The notes under the pieces are model-generated. The model made no database searches and was not told the DNA's origin. It saw nothing but the letters and a program-made list of their open reading frames with translations. The translations under genes and the position numbers were made by a program. A stretch of 56,972 nt of DNA from Billgrantia bachuensis. Lineage in GTDB: Bacteria; Pseudomonadota; Gammaproteobacteria; Pseudomonadales; Halomonadaceae. The stretch is taken from assembly GCF_011742165.1 (NCBI RefSeq), contig NZ_JAAQTO010000010.1:1-56972 (forward strand), read 5' to 3'. This document shows positions 46,924 to 56,885 of the stretch, in pieces; the first letter of the stretch is position 1; each line of letters starts with the position of its first letter.

Positions 46924-47226
46924 CTAGAAGACCAGTGGCATGCGGGACGTCAGCGGATCGTGGTAGTGGGCCTGGCGACCGATCACCTCGTCCTGCGGCA
47001 CGTGCTGAACCAGAAAGGCACGATGGATGCCGGCGCGCTGCAACTCGAGATAGACATCCTCCAATGAACGGAAGACCGTCGGCTTGCCGCGCTGGGTCAG
47101 GAGATGGCGCCCTCCCTCCATGTCTTCCAGCTCCACCTGGTAGCAGCGGCTACCGGAATGGGTGATGACTCGCACTTCGAAATTGTGGTGTCGAGTAACG
47201 AAACTCTTCAGTTGTTCGAATTCCAT
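46924..47226 (-). CDS. Small protein of unknown function (DUF6482-like)
   Basis: The 100-aa protein reads VRVITHSGSRCYQVELEDME then LLTQRGKPTVFRSLEDVYLE and IHRAFLVQHVPQDEVIG. This pattern resembles the DUF6482 family as I recall it, which is common in Halomonas and Pseudomonas. No function is known. The start MEFEQLKSF at 47226 has GGAGG upstream; a longer frame to 47289 adds unrelated residues. A hairpin lies before it and another after it. Confidence 0.7.
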   Translation of the reverse strand: MEFEQLKSFVTRHHNFEVRVITHSGSRCYQVELEDMEGGRHLLTQRGKPTVFRSLEDVYLELQRAGIHRAFLVQHVPQDEVIGRQAHYHDPLTSRMPLVF

Positions 47227-47274
47227 GGTTCCCTCCATGTCTAGATGACGTGCCGTTGGTGCCTGCTGGACATG

Positions 47275-47303
47275 CATCGGGCACAGCATGACTGTGCCCG
47301 ATG
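47275..47303. terminator. 12-bp stem-loop between two small genes
   Basis: CATCGGGCACAG and its complement form a perfect 12-bp stem with a 5-nt loop, between the genes at 47383 and 46924. There is no T-run on either strand. It may end the transcript of the 97-aa gene or affect translation of the next. Confidence 0.45.
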
Positions 47304-47382
47304 TAATCTACATGACGCTGGCATATTCATTTTATGACAACATCGGCGTCAGAAGGGTTCCCGAACACTGTCCGCGACGAGG

Positions 47383-47676
47383 CTATTGATAGTCGGAAGG
47401 ATCGATCGCCTTGGCCAGGGAGTTGCGGTCGACCCACTTGCCTGCCTTGGTTTCCTTGTAGCGGAACACCACGCGGTCGCCTACCGCCACGGCGAGTTCG
47501 GCATCCTCAGTCTGGTAGCTGTAGGCTTCGCCGTCGACGACCAGCTGGAAACGATAGAGATCCGGCATGCCCAGCCATTCCTTGAACGGCCCTTCACGCT
47601 CCAGCGACTGGAGTTCGCCGCGCGCTTCCAGTTTGGGGGTGCGCTGGCGCTTGCCGCGCCGAAATCCGCCTGCCAT
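47383..47676 (-). CDS. Hypothetical protein, 97 aa
   Basis: I do not recognise this protein. The N-terminus is basic (GGFRRGKRQRTPKLEARGEL). The rest looks like a small beta-barrel (RFQLVVDGEAYSYQTEDAEL, VAVGDRVVFRYKET), reminiscent of OB- or KOW-type folds. It may bind nucleic acid, but this is a guess from charge and pattern. The start has GAGGTGA upstream. It lies 77 bp after dnaB, where alr is found in many relatives. Confidence 0.65.
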   Translation of the reverse strand: MAGGFRRGKRQRTPKLEARGELQSLEREGPFKEWLGMPDLYRFQLVVDGEAYSYQTEDAELAVAVGDRVVFRYKETKAGKWVDRNSLAKAIDPSDYQ

Positions 47677-47753
47677 GGTCTCACCTCGAAAAACGACTGT
47701 CGGGGGCTCGGCATTATACGGAGCCGCACGTGAGGCTCAAGCGCCGCCTTGGG

Positions 47754-49142
47754 TTATTCGCCAAACGCCTCGCCATAGCTGTCAGGTGCCAGGTCCTCGA
47801 AGCGAGTGTACTTGCCGATGAAGGCCATATGCACCGTTCCGATGGGACCGTTACGCTGCTTGCCGATGATCAGCTCGGCCAGGCCCTGGTTGTCCGGGTT
47901 ATCGGGATTGTAGACCTCGTCACGATAGACGAAGGCGATCACGTCGGCATCCTGCTCGATGGCGCCCGATTCGCGCAGATCCGACATCACGGGGCGCTTG
48001 TTGGGGCGCTGCTCCAGCGAGCGGTTGAGCTGGGAGAGCGCGATCACCGGGCAGCCGAACTCCTTGGCCAGCCCCTTGAGCGAGCGCGAGATTTCCGAGA
48101 TCTCACCGGTGCGGTTCTCGGAGAAGCCGGGGATCTGCATCAGCTGCAGGTAATCGATCATCACCATCGCCAGATTGCCGTGCTCGCGCACCAGGCGGCG
48201 CATCCGCGAGCGCATCTCGTTGGGCGACAGCGCCGCGGTATCGTCGATGAACAGCTGCTTGTCCTTGAGCAGGTTCACCGCCGAGGTCAGCCGCGGCCAA
48301 TCCTCGTCCTCGAGCTGGCCGGTACGCACCCGGGTCTGGTCGATGCGCCCAAGCGACGACAGCATACGCAGCATCAACGCATCCGCCGGCATCTCCATGG
48401 AGAACACCATCACCGGCTTGTCGCTCGAAATCACCGCATGTTCCACCACGTTCATGGCGAAGGTGGTCTTGCCCATGGAGGGGCGTCCCGCAATGATCAC
48501 CAGGTCCGAGGGCTGCAGGCCCGAGGTCATCTCGTCGAGGTCGCGAAAGCCTGTGGAGAGCCCCGTCATCTCGCCCTTCATGTTGAACAGCTCGTCGATG
48601 CGGTCGACCGCCTTGGCCAGCAGTTCGCTCATGCCGATGGGGCCACCCGACTTGGGTCGCTCCTCGCTGATCTGGAACACCAGCCGCTCGGCTTCGTCGA
48701 GCAGTTCGTCGGCCGGCCGGCCCTGAGGGCTGAAAGCGCCGTCGGCGATCTGGCTGGCCGCACGAATCAGCTTGCGCAGGGTGGCCCGCTCGCGAACGAT
48801 GTCGGCATAGGCGCGAATGTTGCTCGCCGAGGGCGTATTGCGTGCCAGCTCGGCCAGGTAGGCGAGCCCGCCGACGGTGTCGAGCTGGTCGCGCCCCTCC
48901 AGCGCCTCGGAAAGCGTGACCACGTCGAGCGGCCTGGCCGCCTCGGCGAGACCGATCATGGCATTGAAAATCAGGCGATGCTCGTAGCGATAGAAGTCGT
49001 CCGCCACCAACCGGTCGGCCACGTTGTCCCAGGCCTGGTTGTCGAGCATCAGGCCACCCAACACCGACTGCTCGGCCTCGAGCGAGTGCGGCGGCACCTT
49101 GAGCGCGGCGGTTTCCTTATCGAGCTCGAGCGTGTCGTTCAT
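47754..49142 (-). CDS. dnaB: Replicative DNA helicase DnaB
   Basis: The 462-aa hexameric helicase has the N-terminal domain (PPHSLEAEQSVLGGLMLDNQ) and the RecA-like core with Walker A (IIAGRPSMGKTTFAMNV), Walker B (MVMIDYLQLMQ) and ALSQLNRSLEQRPNKRPVMS plus DLRESGAIEQDAD. No intein is present. It unwinds the fork and recruits DnaG primase. Upstream lies the porin gene with its own terminator, so dnaB is separated from the rpsF-rplI operon. Confidence 0.98.
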   Translation of the reverse strand: MNDTLELDKETAALKVPPHSLEAEQSVLGGLMLDNQAWDNVADRLVADDFYRYEHRLIFNAMIGLAEAARPLDVVTLSEALEGRDQLDTVGGLAYLAELARNTPSASNIRAYADIVRERATLRKLIRAASQIADGAFSPQGRPADELLDEAERLVFQISEERPKSGGPIGMSELLAKAVDRIDELFNMKGEMTGLSTGFRDLDEMTSGLQPSDLVIIAGRPSMGKTTFAMNVVEHAVISSDKPVMVFSMEMPADALMLRMLSSLGRIDQTRVRTGQLEDEDWPRLTSAVNLLKDKQLFIDDTAALSPNEMRSRMRRLVREHGNLAMVMIDYLQLMQIPGFSENRTGEISEISRSLKGLAKEFGCPVIALSQLNRSLEQRPNKRPVMSDLRESGAIEQDADVIAFVYRDEVYNPDNPDNQGLAELIIGKQRNGPIGTVHMAFIGKYTRFEDLAPDSYGEAFGE

Positions 49143-49218
49143 GGCGCAACAACCTTCATGGGAACGGGCCGTGCCATTCTACCCGATGGCCGGGGTCCGC
49201 CCTACCTTTCGAAACGAC

Positions 49219-49245
49219 AAAAACCGCGACCGAAACCGGTCGCGG
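49219..49245 (-). terminator. Rho-independent terminator of the porin gene
   Basis: On the minus strand a 9-bp stem (CCGCGACCG / CGGTCGCGG, loop of 4) is followed by five Ts. It starts 54 bp past the porin stop. This is a textbook intrinsic terminator and separates the porin from dnaB. Confidence 0.88.
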
Positions 49246-49298
49246 CAAAGGATCGAAACAGCATGCGAGCTTGGCCCGCCCTGACGGGCATCTTTGAA

Positions 49299-50885
<1,587 letters not shown>

Positions 50886-50951
50886 TCACAATGATGCCTT
50901 AATGGCCTGCCGCCCTGGCCTGAAACGAAGCGGATCCAGGCCAGGCCAAAA

Positions 50952-50965
50952 CTTAATCGTTTAAG
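50952..50965. promoter_or_regulatory. Candidate LacI-family operator of the porin
   Basis: CTTAAACGATTAAG on the minus strand is a 14-bp near-palindrome (six of seven positions symmetric) centred on CG, the hallmark of LacI/GalR operators. It lies about 155 bp before the porin start and next to a possible -10. A sugar porin is a typical LacI-family target. No LacI gene is in the window. Confidence 0.5.
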
Positions 50966-51031
50966 AGTTGTGACGCAAAGGCAAACCGTAATATTACTAC
51001 CAATGTCTAAGGAACTTATTTCCAGACGAAG

Positions 51032-51068
51032 AAAAACAAGGGGCGCAGGGAATATTTCCCCGCGCCCC
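51032..51068 (-). terminator. Rho-independent terminator of the rpsF-rplI operon
   Basis: On the minus strand a long GC stem (GGGGCGC ... GCGCCCC, one mismatch, 13 bp in all) with a short AT loop is followed by TTGTTTTTC. It sits 31 bp past the rplI stop and ends the ribosomal-protein operon. Confidence 0.85.
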
Positions 51069-51098
51069 CTGGCGTTACTGCTGCGTCAGTCGTGAAGC

Positions 51099-51545
51099 TT
51101 ACTCGGCGACTACGACCACACGCACGGTAGCGTCGACTTCGGCGTGCAAGTGCAGGTCGATGTCGTACTCGCCGGTCTGGCGGATCGGACCTTCAGGCAT
51201 GCGAACTTCGCTCTTGGCGACTTCGATGCCGGCCTGTGCCAGCGCTTCGGCCAGGTCGCGCGGACCGATAGAGCCGAACAGCTTGCCCTCTTCACCGGCC
51301 TTGGCCACGAGCGACAGCTCGATTTCGGCCAACTGGGCGGCACGCGACTCGGCGATCGCCTTGCGCTCGGCGGCCTGTGCCTCGAGCTCGGCGCGCTGCG
51401 CCTCGAAGGCTTCCACGTTGTCCTTGGTGGCCGGCACGGCCAGGCCGTAGGGCACCAGGTAGTTACGACCATAGCCGGGCTTGACGGCCACCTTGTCACC
51501 CAGGCCGCCCAGCTTGCCAATGTTGTCGAGCAGAATGACTTCCAT
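51099..51545 (-). CDS. rplI: 50S ribosomal protein L9
   Basis: The 148-aa protein begins [20 protein letters not shown] with the L9 N-domain [16 protein letters not shown], the long connecting helix and the C-domain with [14 protein letters not shown] and the final VRVVVVAE. L9 sits near the L1 stalk and supports reading-frame maintenance. It is the last gene of rpsF-rpsR-membrane protein-rplI. Confidence 0.97.
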   Translation of the reverse strand: MEVILLDNIGKLGGLGDKVAVKPGYGRNYLVPYGLAVPATKDNVEAFEAQRAELEAQAAERKAIAESRAAQLAEIELSLVAKAGEEGKLFGSIGPRDLAEALAQAGIEVAKSEVRMPEGPIRQTGEYDIDLHLHAEVDATVRVVVVAE

Positions 51546-51560
51546 CTCGTTAACCTCTTG

Positions 51561-52415
51561 TCAGTCGCTGCGAGGGGCCAGACGGCCGCGGAAATCCACG
51601 AACACGTCGATGAAGGCCACCAGCAGCACTATCAGAATCATGGGCCAGGTGGTGATCAGCAGTACGTAGAAAGCAATCAGCCACAGCCCGTTCATGCCTT
51701 TTATCCCGATGAAGCCATGCGCCAATGCAATGCCGGCTACCAGCAGCGGTACCCAGACCAGCATGGAGAGCGACGGCAAGCCCAGCACCATACTCACCAC
51801 GCCGAGCACCACCAGCAGGCCGAGTTCGCGCGGCGCCAGACGCAGCGCATGGAACTCCTGGCGAAAGCCACCGGGGTTGTAGAGCCCCGCCTGCCAGGCG
51901 CGTGCCAATGCCAGGCAACCGATGGCGGCGACCAGCACGACCAGGCCGGTAATGCCACCGATCAGCAGCGTGGCCAGCTCTTCGGTATCGAAGCCCTGCC
52001 GCGCCAGCTCGGTCAGCATAGCGTCGATCTCGGCCGACCCCTGGCGCAGCTGCTCCAGCAGAGGCCCGGTGCCGCCCGGCGGCACGAAGATGCCAAGTTG
52101 GATCATCGCCGCCGTAGCCAGGGTGCCAACGATCAGCGCCTCGCCCCAGCGCATGCGTGAGCGCAGTACCACCGCCATCAGCGTGACCAGCAGGACGCTG
52201 GCCAGCGGGATGGCATCGCCCTGGGTCCACCACCAACCGGCGGGGATGGCAGCGGCAACCAGTACCGGCAGCGCCGGCGACAGGCCGCGCCGCAGCGCGA
52301 CCAGGGCAACGATGGCACCACTCAGCCAGAACAGCCAGGGCACGATCGCTGCCAACGCTGCCCCGCCAGCGGCGTATGGCGTGCCGCGCATCAACCATCG
52401 GGCAATCGGCAACAT
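51561..52415 (-). CDS. YybS/DUF2232-like membrane protein in the ribosomal operon
   Basis: The 284-aa protein has about eight helices and ends with a basic tail (FRGRLAPRSD). It lies 11 bp after rpsR and 15 bp before rplI. Membrane proteins related to YybS (DUF2232) occupy this same slot in many gammaproteobacteria. NPGGFRQEFHALRLAPRELG is a cytoplasmic-loop motif I recall from that group. Its function is unknown. The tight spacing argues for co-expression with the ribosomal proteins. Confidence 0.8.
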   Translation of the reverse strand: MLPIARWLMRGTPYAAGGAALAAIVPWLFWLSGAIVALVALRRGLSPALPVLVAAAIPAGWWWTQGDAIPLASVLLVTLMAVVLRSRMRWGEALIVGTLATAAMIQLGIFVPPGGTGPLLEQLRQGSAEIDAMLTELARQGFDTEELATLLIGGITGLVVLVAAIGCLALARAWQAGLYNPGGFRQEFHALRLAPRELGLLVVLGVVSMVLGLPSLSMLVWVPLLVAGIALAHGFIGIKGMNGLWLIAFYVLLITTWPMILIVLLVAFIDVFVDFRGRLAPRSD

Positions 52416-52426
52416 CGAGTCGCGGC

Positions 52427-52654
52427 TTACTGGTGGCTGTCGGTGTAGGGCAGCAGAGCCAGATAGCGCGCGCGCTTGATGGCAGTAGCCAGCTGACGCT
52501 GGTAACGGGCCTTGGTGCCGGTAATGCGGCTGGGTACGATCTTGCCGGTTTCGGTGATGTAGGCCTTGAGTGTATCCAGATCTTTATAGTCGATCTGCTT
52601 CACGCCTTCAGCGGTGAAACGGCAGAACTTGCGACGGCGGAAAAAGCGTGCCAT
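52427..52654 (-). CDS. rpsR: 30S ribosomal protein S18
   Basis: The 75-aa basic protein reads [20 protein letters not shown] then [19 protein letters not shown] and [20 protein letters not shown], the S18 pattern throughout. S18 pairs with S6 on the platform of the small subunit. It follows rpsF by 24 bp. Confidence 0.98.
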   Translation of the reverse strand: MARFFRRRKFCRFTAEGVKQIDYKDLDTLKAYITETGKIVPSRITGTKARYQRQLATAIKRARYLALLPYTDSHQ

Positions 52655-52678
52655 GTAAAGACTCCTCGGTACGTGCTA

Positions 52679-53059
52679 TCAGTTGGCTTCGGCAGTTTCT
52701 TCGGTGCGCGGCCGTTCTTCGCGACGCGGACGCTTGTCGTCTGCCGGCTTCATCATCGGCGAAGCTTCGGTGATGGCTTCCTTGCAGCGCACCACCAGGC
52801 TGCGAATGATGGCGTCGTTGAAGCGGAAGATGTTCTCGATCTCGTCGAGAGTCTCGCCGCTGCATTCGACGTTCATCAGCACGTAGTGAGCCTTGTGGAT
52901 CTTGTTGATCGGGTAGGCCAGGTGACGACGGCCCCAGTCCTCCAGACGATGCACGGTGCCACCGCTCTCGGTGACGATGCTGGAGTAGCGCTCGACCATG
53001 GACGGCACTTGCTCGCTCTGGTCCGGGTGGACCATGAACACGATTTCGTAATGACGCAT
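52679..53059 (-). CDS. rpsF: 30S ribosomal protein S6
   Basis: The 126-aa protein has [50 protein letters not shown] and a charged C-terminal tail typical of S6. It is first in the operon. The ribosome-binding site AAGGAG is five bases before the start and can pair with a complementary segment upstream in the leader. S6 and S18 autoregulate this operon through the leader in many bacteria. Confidence 0.98.
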   Translation of the reverse strand: MRHYEIVFMVHPDQSEQVPSMVERYSSIVTESGGTVHRLEDWGRRHLAYPINKIHKAHYVLMNVECSGETLDEIENIFRFNDAIIRSLVVRCKEAITEASPMMKPADDKRPRREERPRTEETAEAN

Positions 53060-53064
53060 GGGAT

Positions 53065-53125
53065 CTCCTTACGGGTTGGCAGCTTCCGCGTGAAACCGGG
53101 ACTGGTACTCAAGGGAAGCAAGGAG
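53065..53125 (-). promoter_or_regulatory. rpsF leader with anti-Shine-Dalgarno segment
   Basis: On the minus strand CTCCTTGC (53118-53125) can form eight pairs, one of them G-U, with GTAAGGAG (53065-53072), the rpsF ribosome-binding site. About 45 nt lie between. The upstream segment also matches the 16S 3' end (ATCACCTCCTT). Upstream of that is a small hairpin (CGCCCG stem, 53145-53168). This could be a translational switch for S6:S18 autoregulation. Confidence 0.5.
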
Positions 53126-53173
53126 GTGATAGTCAAATAAATTACGCCCGCTCACGCAGGAACGGGCGCCTGT

Positions 53174-53202
53174 ATTCTAGTGATCCGCGCCGCCACTTGC
53201 AA
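53174..53202 (-). promoter_or_regulatory. Sigma-70 promoter of the rpsF operon
   Basis: On the minus strand TTGCAA (-35) and TAGAAT (-10) are exactly 17 bp apart. Transcription would start near 53167, giving a leader of about 108 nt before rpsF. Confidence 0.65.
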
Positions 53203-53222
53203 GACAGCGCGGCGTTCGCGGC

Positions 53223-54053
53223 TCAACCGCCGGCGCCTCGTCGCTGACGTACCGCCTCGAACAGGCAGATACCGGTGGCCACCGAGACGTTGAGGCTCGA
53301 GACACTGCCGGCCATGGGCAACTTGACCAGGCCGTCACAGGCTTCGCGGGTCAGGCGACGCATACCCTTGCCCTCGGCGCCCATCACCAGCGCAGTGGGT
53401 CCGCAGAAGTCGGCATCGAACAGCTGTGCCTCGGCCTCGCCTGCGGTGCCGGTAATCCATATGCCGGATTCCTTGAGCCGGGCCATGGCGCGGGCCAGGT
53501 TGGTCACTTGGTAGACCGGCAGGCTCTCGGCGGCGCCGCAGGCGACCTTGCGCACCGTGGCGTTGAGTGGTGCTGCCTTGTCCTTGGGCACGATCACGCC
53601 ATGCACGCCAGCGGCATCGGCACTGCGCAGGCAGGCGCCAAAATTGTGCACGTCGGTGACACCATCGAGCACCAGCAGCAACGGTGGTGCCTCGTGAGGC
53701 CAGGCTTCGAGCTTGAACCACAGCGAGGCTTCGCTCTCGAAGGCCAGCGGCGCGGTGAAAGCGACGACACCCTGGTGCGCGGCTTCCCGCGCCAGGCGAT
53801 CCAGCTCGTCACGCGGGCGAAGCTCGACTTGCGCTCCACCCTGCCGAGCCCGATCGACTAGTTCGGCCAGGCGCTGCTGCGCCTCCCCCTCTTGCACCCA
53901 CAGCACACGCGGGGCGTCCCCGCGCTCCAGCAGGGCGCGAACGGCATGCACGCCGAACACCGCGTCGAGCCCACCCGGGATACCGGGCAGGACGGGGTCA
54001 CGTGCCACCCTCTTCCCGGTATCACGCCGCCTGCCCTTGTGCCCCTTCGCCAT
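53223..54053 (-). CDS. rlmB: 23S rRNA 2'-O-methyltransferase RlmB (Gm2251)
   Basis: The 276-aa SpoU-class enzyme has a basic N-tail, the substrate-binding domain (VFGVHAVRALLERGDAPRVL), and the SPOUT motifs LDGVTDVHNFGACLRSADAA, ALVMGAEGKGMRRL and LPMAGSVSSLNVSVATGICL. It methylates G2251 in the 23S P-loop. The start overlaps the rnr stop by one base (TAATG), the usual rnr-rlmB pairing. Confidence 0.95.
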   Translation of the reverse strand: MAKGHKGRRRDTGKRVARDPVLPGIPGGLDAVFGVHAVRALLERGDAPRVLWVQEGEAQQRLAELVDRARQGGAQVELRPRDELDRLAREAAHQGVVAFTAPLAFESEASLWFKLEAWPHEAPPLLLVLDGVTDVHNFGACLRSADAAGVHGVIVPKDKAAPLNATVRKVACGAAESLPVYQVTNLARAMARLKESGIWITGTAGEAEAQLFDADFCGPTALVMGAEGKGMRRLTREACDGLVKLPMAGSVSSLNVSVATGICLFEAVRQRRGAGG

Positions 54054-56458
54054 TAGCCGCGCGCCTTTGGCTTGCGCGGGCCGCGGCGACGCTTACCGCC
54101 CTTACCCTTGCCACGCTCGCCCTTGTCGTCGGCCGCAGCCTTGCGGGCATCGGGCTTGGGCGTGAAGCTCGCTTCGCCTCCGCCACGACGCTTGTGCGGC
54201 TCACGCTTGGGCCGCGGCTTGTCGTTCTCGAGAGCGAAGTCGATCTTGCGATCGTTCAGGTCCACACGCGCCACCTGCACCGTGACGCCATCGCCCAGAC
54301 GATAGCTCATGCCGGTGCGCTCGCCCTTGAGACGATGCTTCTCGGGCTCGTAGTGGTAGTAATCCGAGGGCAACGAGGTGACGTGCACCAGGCCCTCGAC
54401 GTAGACCTCGTCGAGGCGGACGAAAATACCGAACTGGGTCACCGAGGCGATGGTACCTTCATAGACTTCACCGAGCTTGTCGGACATGAACTCGCACTTG
54501 AGCCAATCCTCGACGTCGCGGGTGGCGTCGTCGGCGCGGCGCTCGGTCATCGAGCAGTGCTCGCCGAGCTCGAGCATCTGCTCGAAGGTATAGGGGCACC
54601 ATTTGCTCGGCGGATCGACCTTGGCCCCTTCGGCGCGCAGTACGGTATTGGTCTGGCGCGGCCCGCGGACCACCGAGCGAATTGCACGGTGCACCAGCAG
54701 GTCGGGATAACGGCGAATCGGCGAGGTGAAGTGGGCGTAGGCCGGATAGGCCAGACCGAAGTGCCCCTCGTTCTGCGGCGAATAGACCGCCTGGCTCATG
54801 GAGCGCAGCATCACGGTCTGGATCACGTCGGCATCAGGGCGGCCGCGAATCGCCTCGGCCAGCGCCTGGTAGTCCTGCGGCGTGGGCTCGTCACCACCGC
54901 CGACCGACAAGCCCAGCTCATTGAGGAACAGGCGCAGCTTGTCGAGCCGCTCCGGCGAGGGCCGTTCGTGGATACGGTAAAGCGCCGGAAGATCGTGCTT
55001 GTCGAGGAAGCGTGCGGTGGCGACGTTGGCTGCCAACATGCACTCTTCGATGATCTTGTGGGCGTCGTTGCGCTTGCGCGGCACGATCTTCTCGATCTTG
55101 CGCTCTTCGTTGAAGAGAATCGCCGTCTCGGTGGTCTCGAAGTCGATGGCGCCGCGCTCTTCGCGAGCCTGCCGCAGCACCCGGTAGAGCTCGTACAGAC
55201 CCTGGAGCGGCTTGACCAGGTCGCGGTACTCCTCGCGCAGGGCATCCGCCTCGGCATCGTCGCCGTCGAGGATCGCCGCCACCTTGTTGTAGGTCAGTCG
55301 CGCATGCGACTGGAACACGGCCTCATAGAAGCGATAACGGCTGATCACCCCGCTCTTGGAGATATTCATCTCGCAGACCATCGCCAGGCGGTCGACGTGC
55401 GGGTTGAGCGAGCACAGCCCATTGGAGAGCAGCTCGGGCAGCATCGGCACCACCTGCCCCGGGAAGTAGACCGAATTGCCGCGACGGATCGCCTCCTCGT
55501 CGAGCGGCGTGCCCGGGCGCACGTAGTGCGAGACGTCGGCGATGGCAACGATCAGCTTCCAGCTGCCGGACTTGGTCTTCCAGGCGCACACGGCGTCATC
55601 GAAGTCCTTGGCCGTCTCGTCGTCGATGGTCACCAGAGGAATGTCGCGCAGGTCGATGCGGTGCAGCTTGTCCTGCTCGGCCACCTCGGCGGACATTTCG
55701 GCGATCTGGTCGTGCACCTCGGGGGGAAACTCGGCCGGGATCTCATAGCTGCGAATGGCGATGTCGATTTCCATGCCCGGGTCCATGCGCTCGCCCAGCA
55801 CCTCGACCACCTCGCCCACCGGCTGCACCCGGGTGTCGGGCTGCTGCACGATCCTGGCCGATACGACCTGGCCGTCCCGGGCACCGCCGCAGGCACTGTG
55901 GGGAATGATCACCTCCTGGGTGATGCGCGGGTTTTCGGGAATCAGCACACCGAACTCGGAGGTGTTCTCGCGGAACACACCAACGATGGTCTGGGTATTG
56001 CGCGCCAGTACCTCGGCAATGGTTGCCTCGTCGCGGCCGCGGCGATCACGGCCGCTGACGCGCACCAGTACGTAATCGCCGTGGAAGACCCGGCGCATCT
56101 GGCGCGGCGGCAGCACCAGGTCGGGCTTTTTGCCGTCCTCACGCAGCACGAAACCGAAGCCGTCGCGGTGCCCCAGCACCTTACCCTTGATCAGGTCGAG
56201 CTTGTCGATCAGCGCGTAGGCGCCGGCACGGTTGCGCAGCACCTGGCCGTCGCGCTCCATGGCCGCCAGGCGGCGGCGCACGGCTTCCTGTAGCTCCTCG
56301 TCCTCGAGGCCCAGCATGCGGCTCATGGATTCGTGCGTGATCGGCTTGCCGTACTCTTCCAGGCGCGCCAACAGGTACTCGCGGCTGGGCGCTGGCTTGT
56401 CGTACTTGTGGGCCTCGCGGCTGGCATGGGGGTCGTCGCTGAGCGTCCAATGAGTCAT
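54053..56458 (-). CDS. rnr: Ribonuclease R
   Basis: The 801-aa 3'-5' exoribonuclease has an N-terminal winged helix, cold-shock domains (GHRDGFGFVLREDGKKPDLV, VFHGDYVLVRVSGRDRRGRD), the RNB catalytic core with TIDDETAKDFDDAVCAW (metal-binding Asp residues) and HFTSPIRRYPDLLVHRAI. An S1 domain follows (YEGTIASVTQFGIFVRLDEV), then a Lys/Arg-rich tail. It degrades structured RNA and assists trans-translation. The promoter is at 56560-56588. Confidence 0.97.
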   Translation of the reverse strand: MTHWTLSDDPHASREAHKYDKPAPSREYLLARLEEYGKPITHESMSRMLGLEDEELQEAVRRRLAAMERDGQVLRNRAGAYALIDKLDLIKGKVLGHRDGFGFVLREDGKKPDLVLPPRQMRRVFHGDYVLVRVSGRDRRGRDEATIAEVLARNTQTIVGVFRENTSEFGVLIPENPRITQEVIIPHSACGGARDGQVVSARIVQQPDTRVQPVGEVVEVLGERMDPGMEIDIAIRSYEIPAEFPPEVHDQIAEMSAEVAEQDKLHRIDLRDIPLVTIDDETAKDFDDAVCAWKTKSGSWKLIVAIADVSHYVRPGTPLDEEAIRRGNSVYFPGQVVPMLPELLSNGLCSLNPHVDRLAMVCEMNISKSGVISRYRFYEAVFQSHARLTYNKVAAILDGDDAEADALREEYRDLVKPLQGLYELYRVLRQAREERGAIDFETTETAILFNEERKIEKIVPRKRNDAHKIIEECMLAANVATARFLDKHDLPALYRIHERPSPERLDKLRLFLNELGLSVGGGDEPTPQDYQALAEAIRGRPDADVIQTVMLRSMSQAVYSPQNEGHFGLAYPAYAHFTSPIRRYPDLLVHRAIRSVVRGPRQTNTVLRAEGAKVDPPSKWCPYTFEQMLELGEHCSMTERRADDATRDVEDWLKCEFMSDKLGEVYEGTIASVTQFGIFVRLDEVYVEGLVHVTSLPSDYYHYEPEKHRLKGERTGMSYRLGDGVTVQVARVDLNDRKIDFALENDKPRPKREPHKRRGGGEASFTPKPDARKAAADDKGERGKGKGGKRRRGPRKPKARG

Positions 56459-56559
56459 GCGAGGGGCATCCTTGGCAACGGGGGCAGCCTTCCGGGAAGG
56501 GCGCGGGCGAGAGGCCGCGTACGTAGGGTGTTGCTAATGGAGTCGTTTGTCATGCCCGC

Positions 56560-56588
56560 ATTATAGCGCCGGTGTCGGTTCGGCCCAA
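56560..56588 (-). promoter_or_regulatory. Sigma-70 promoter of rnr-rlmB
   Basis: On the minus strand a perfect TATAAT (-10) lies 17 bp from TTGGGC (-35, three of six). The leader to rnr is about 95 nt. Confidence 0.55.
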
Positions 56589-56690
56589 CCATGGCGGCGT
56601 TATCCGAAGAGAAAGCATATAACCGAAGCTCAAGATGCCCCCTCCGCAGCCACCATGCGGCCTCGTCCAGGGGAATTTCACCCGGTGCTC

Positions 56691-56718
56691 TTGCATTGGG
56701 CCATGAATTGGGTAAGAT
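56691..56718 (+). promoter_or_regulatory. Promoter of the tRNA-Leu pair
   Basis: TTGCAT (-35) and TAAGAT (-10) are 16 bp apart, 11 bp before the first tRNA. The GC-rich stretch after the -10 (ACGCGTCGCC) is the discriminator typical of stringently controlled stable-RNA promoters. Confidence 0.6.
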
Positions 56719-56729
56719 ACGCGTCGCCT

Positions 56730-56816
56730 GCCCAGATGGCGGAATTGGTAGACGCGCTAGCTTCAGGTGCTAGTGTCCTTATGGACGTGGAGGTTCAAGT
56801 CCTCTTCTGGGCACCA
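56730..56816 (+). tRNA. tRNA-Leu(CAG), first copy
   Basis: The 87-nt gene folds into a class II tRNA: acceptor stem GCCCAGA/TCTGGGC, anticodon stem CTAGC/GCTAG with the loop TTCAGGT (anticodon CAG), a long variable arm with stem GTCC/GGAC, the T-loop TTCAAGT, and an encoded CCA end. It is the first of a tandem pair. Confidence 0.97.
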
Positions 56817-56885
56817 TTCGACTCCTTCGGGATCGATGGTCGGGCCAGGCAACCCGCTCTTTATCAGCTCGAATCGCTCGTGTTC

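Noticed and set aside
53120..53130. AAGGAGGTGAT on the plus strand, a perfect-looking Shine-Dalgarno
   Set aside because: No plausible plus-strand gene follows. It is the complement of the anti-Shine-Dalgarno segment of the rpsF leader on the minus strand.
54002..56293. Open frame of about 760 codons on the plus strand opposite rnr
   Set aside because: It is an antisense shadow of RNase R with biased His/Leu/Val composition and no recognisable domain. The minus-strand gene has every RNase R motif.
56591..56773. 60-codon plus-strand frame running into the first tRNA
   Set aside because: It overlaps the tRNA promoter and the tRNA itself, and has no ribosome-binding site or homology.
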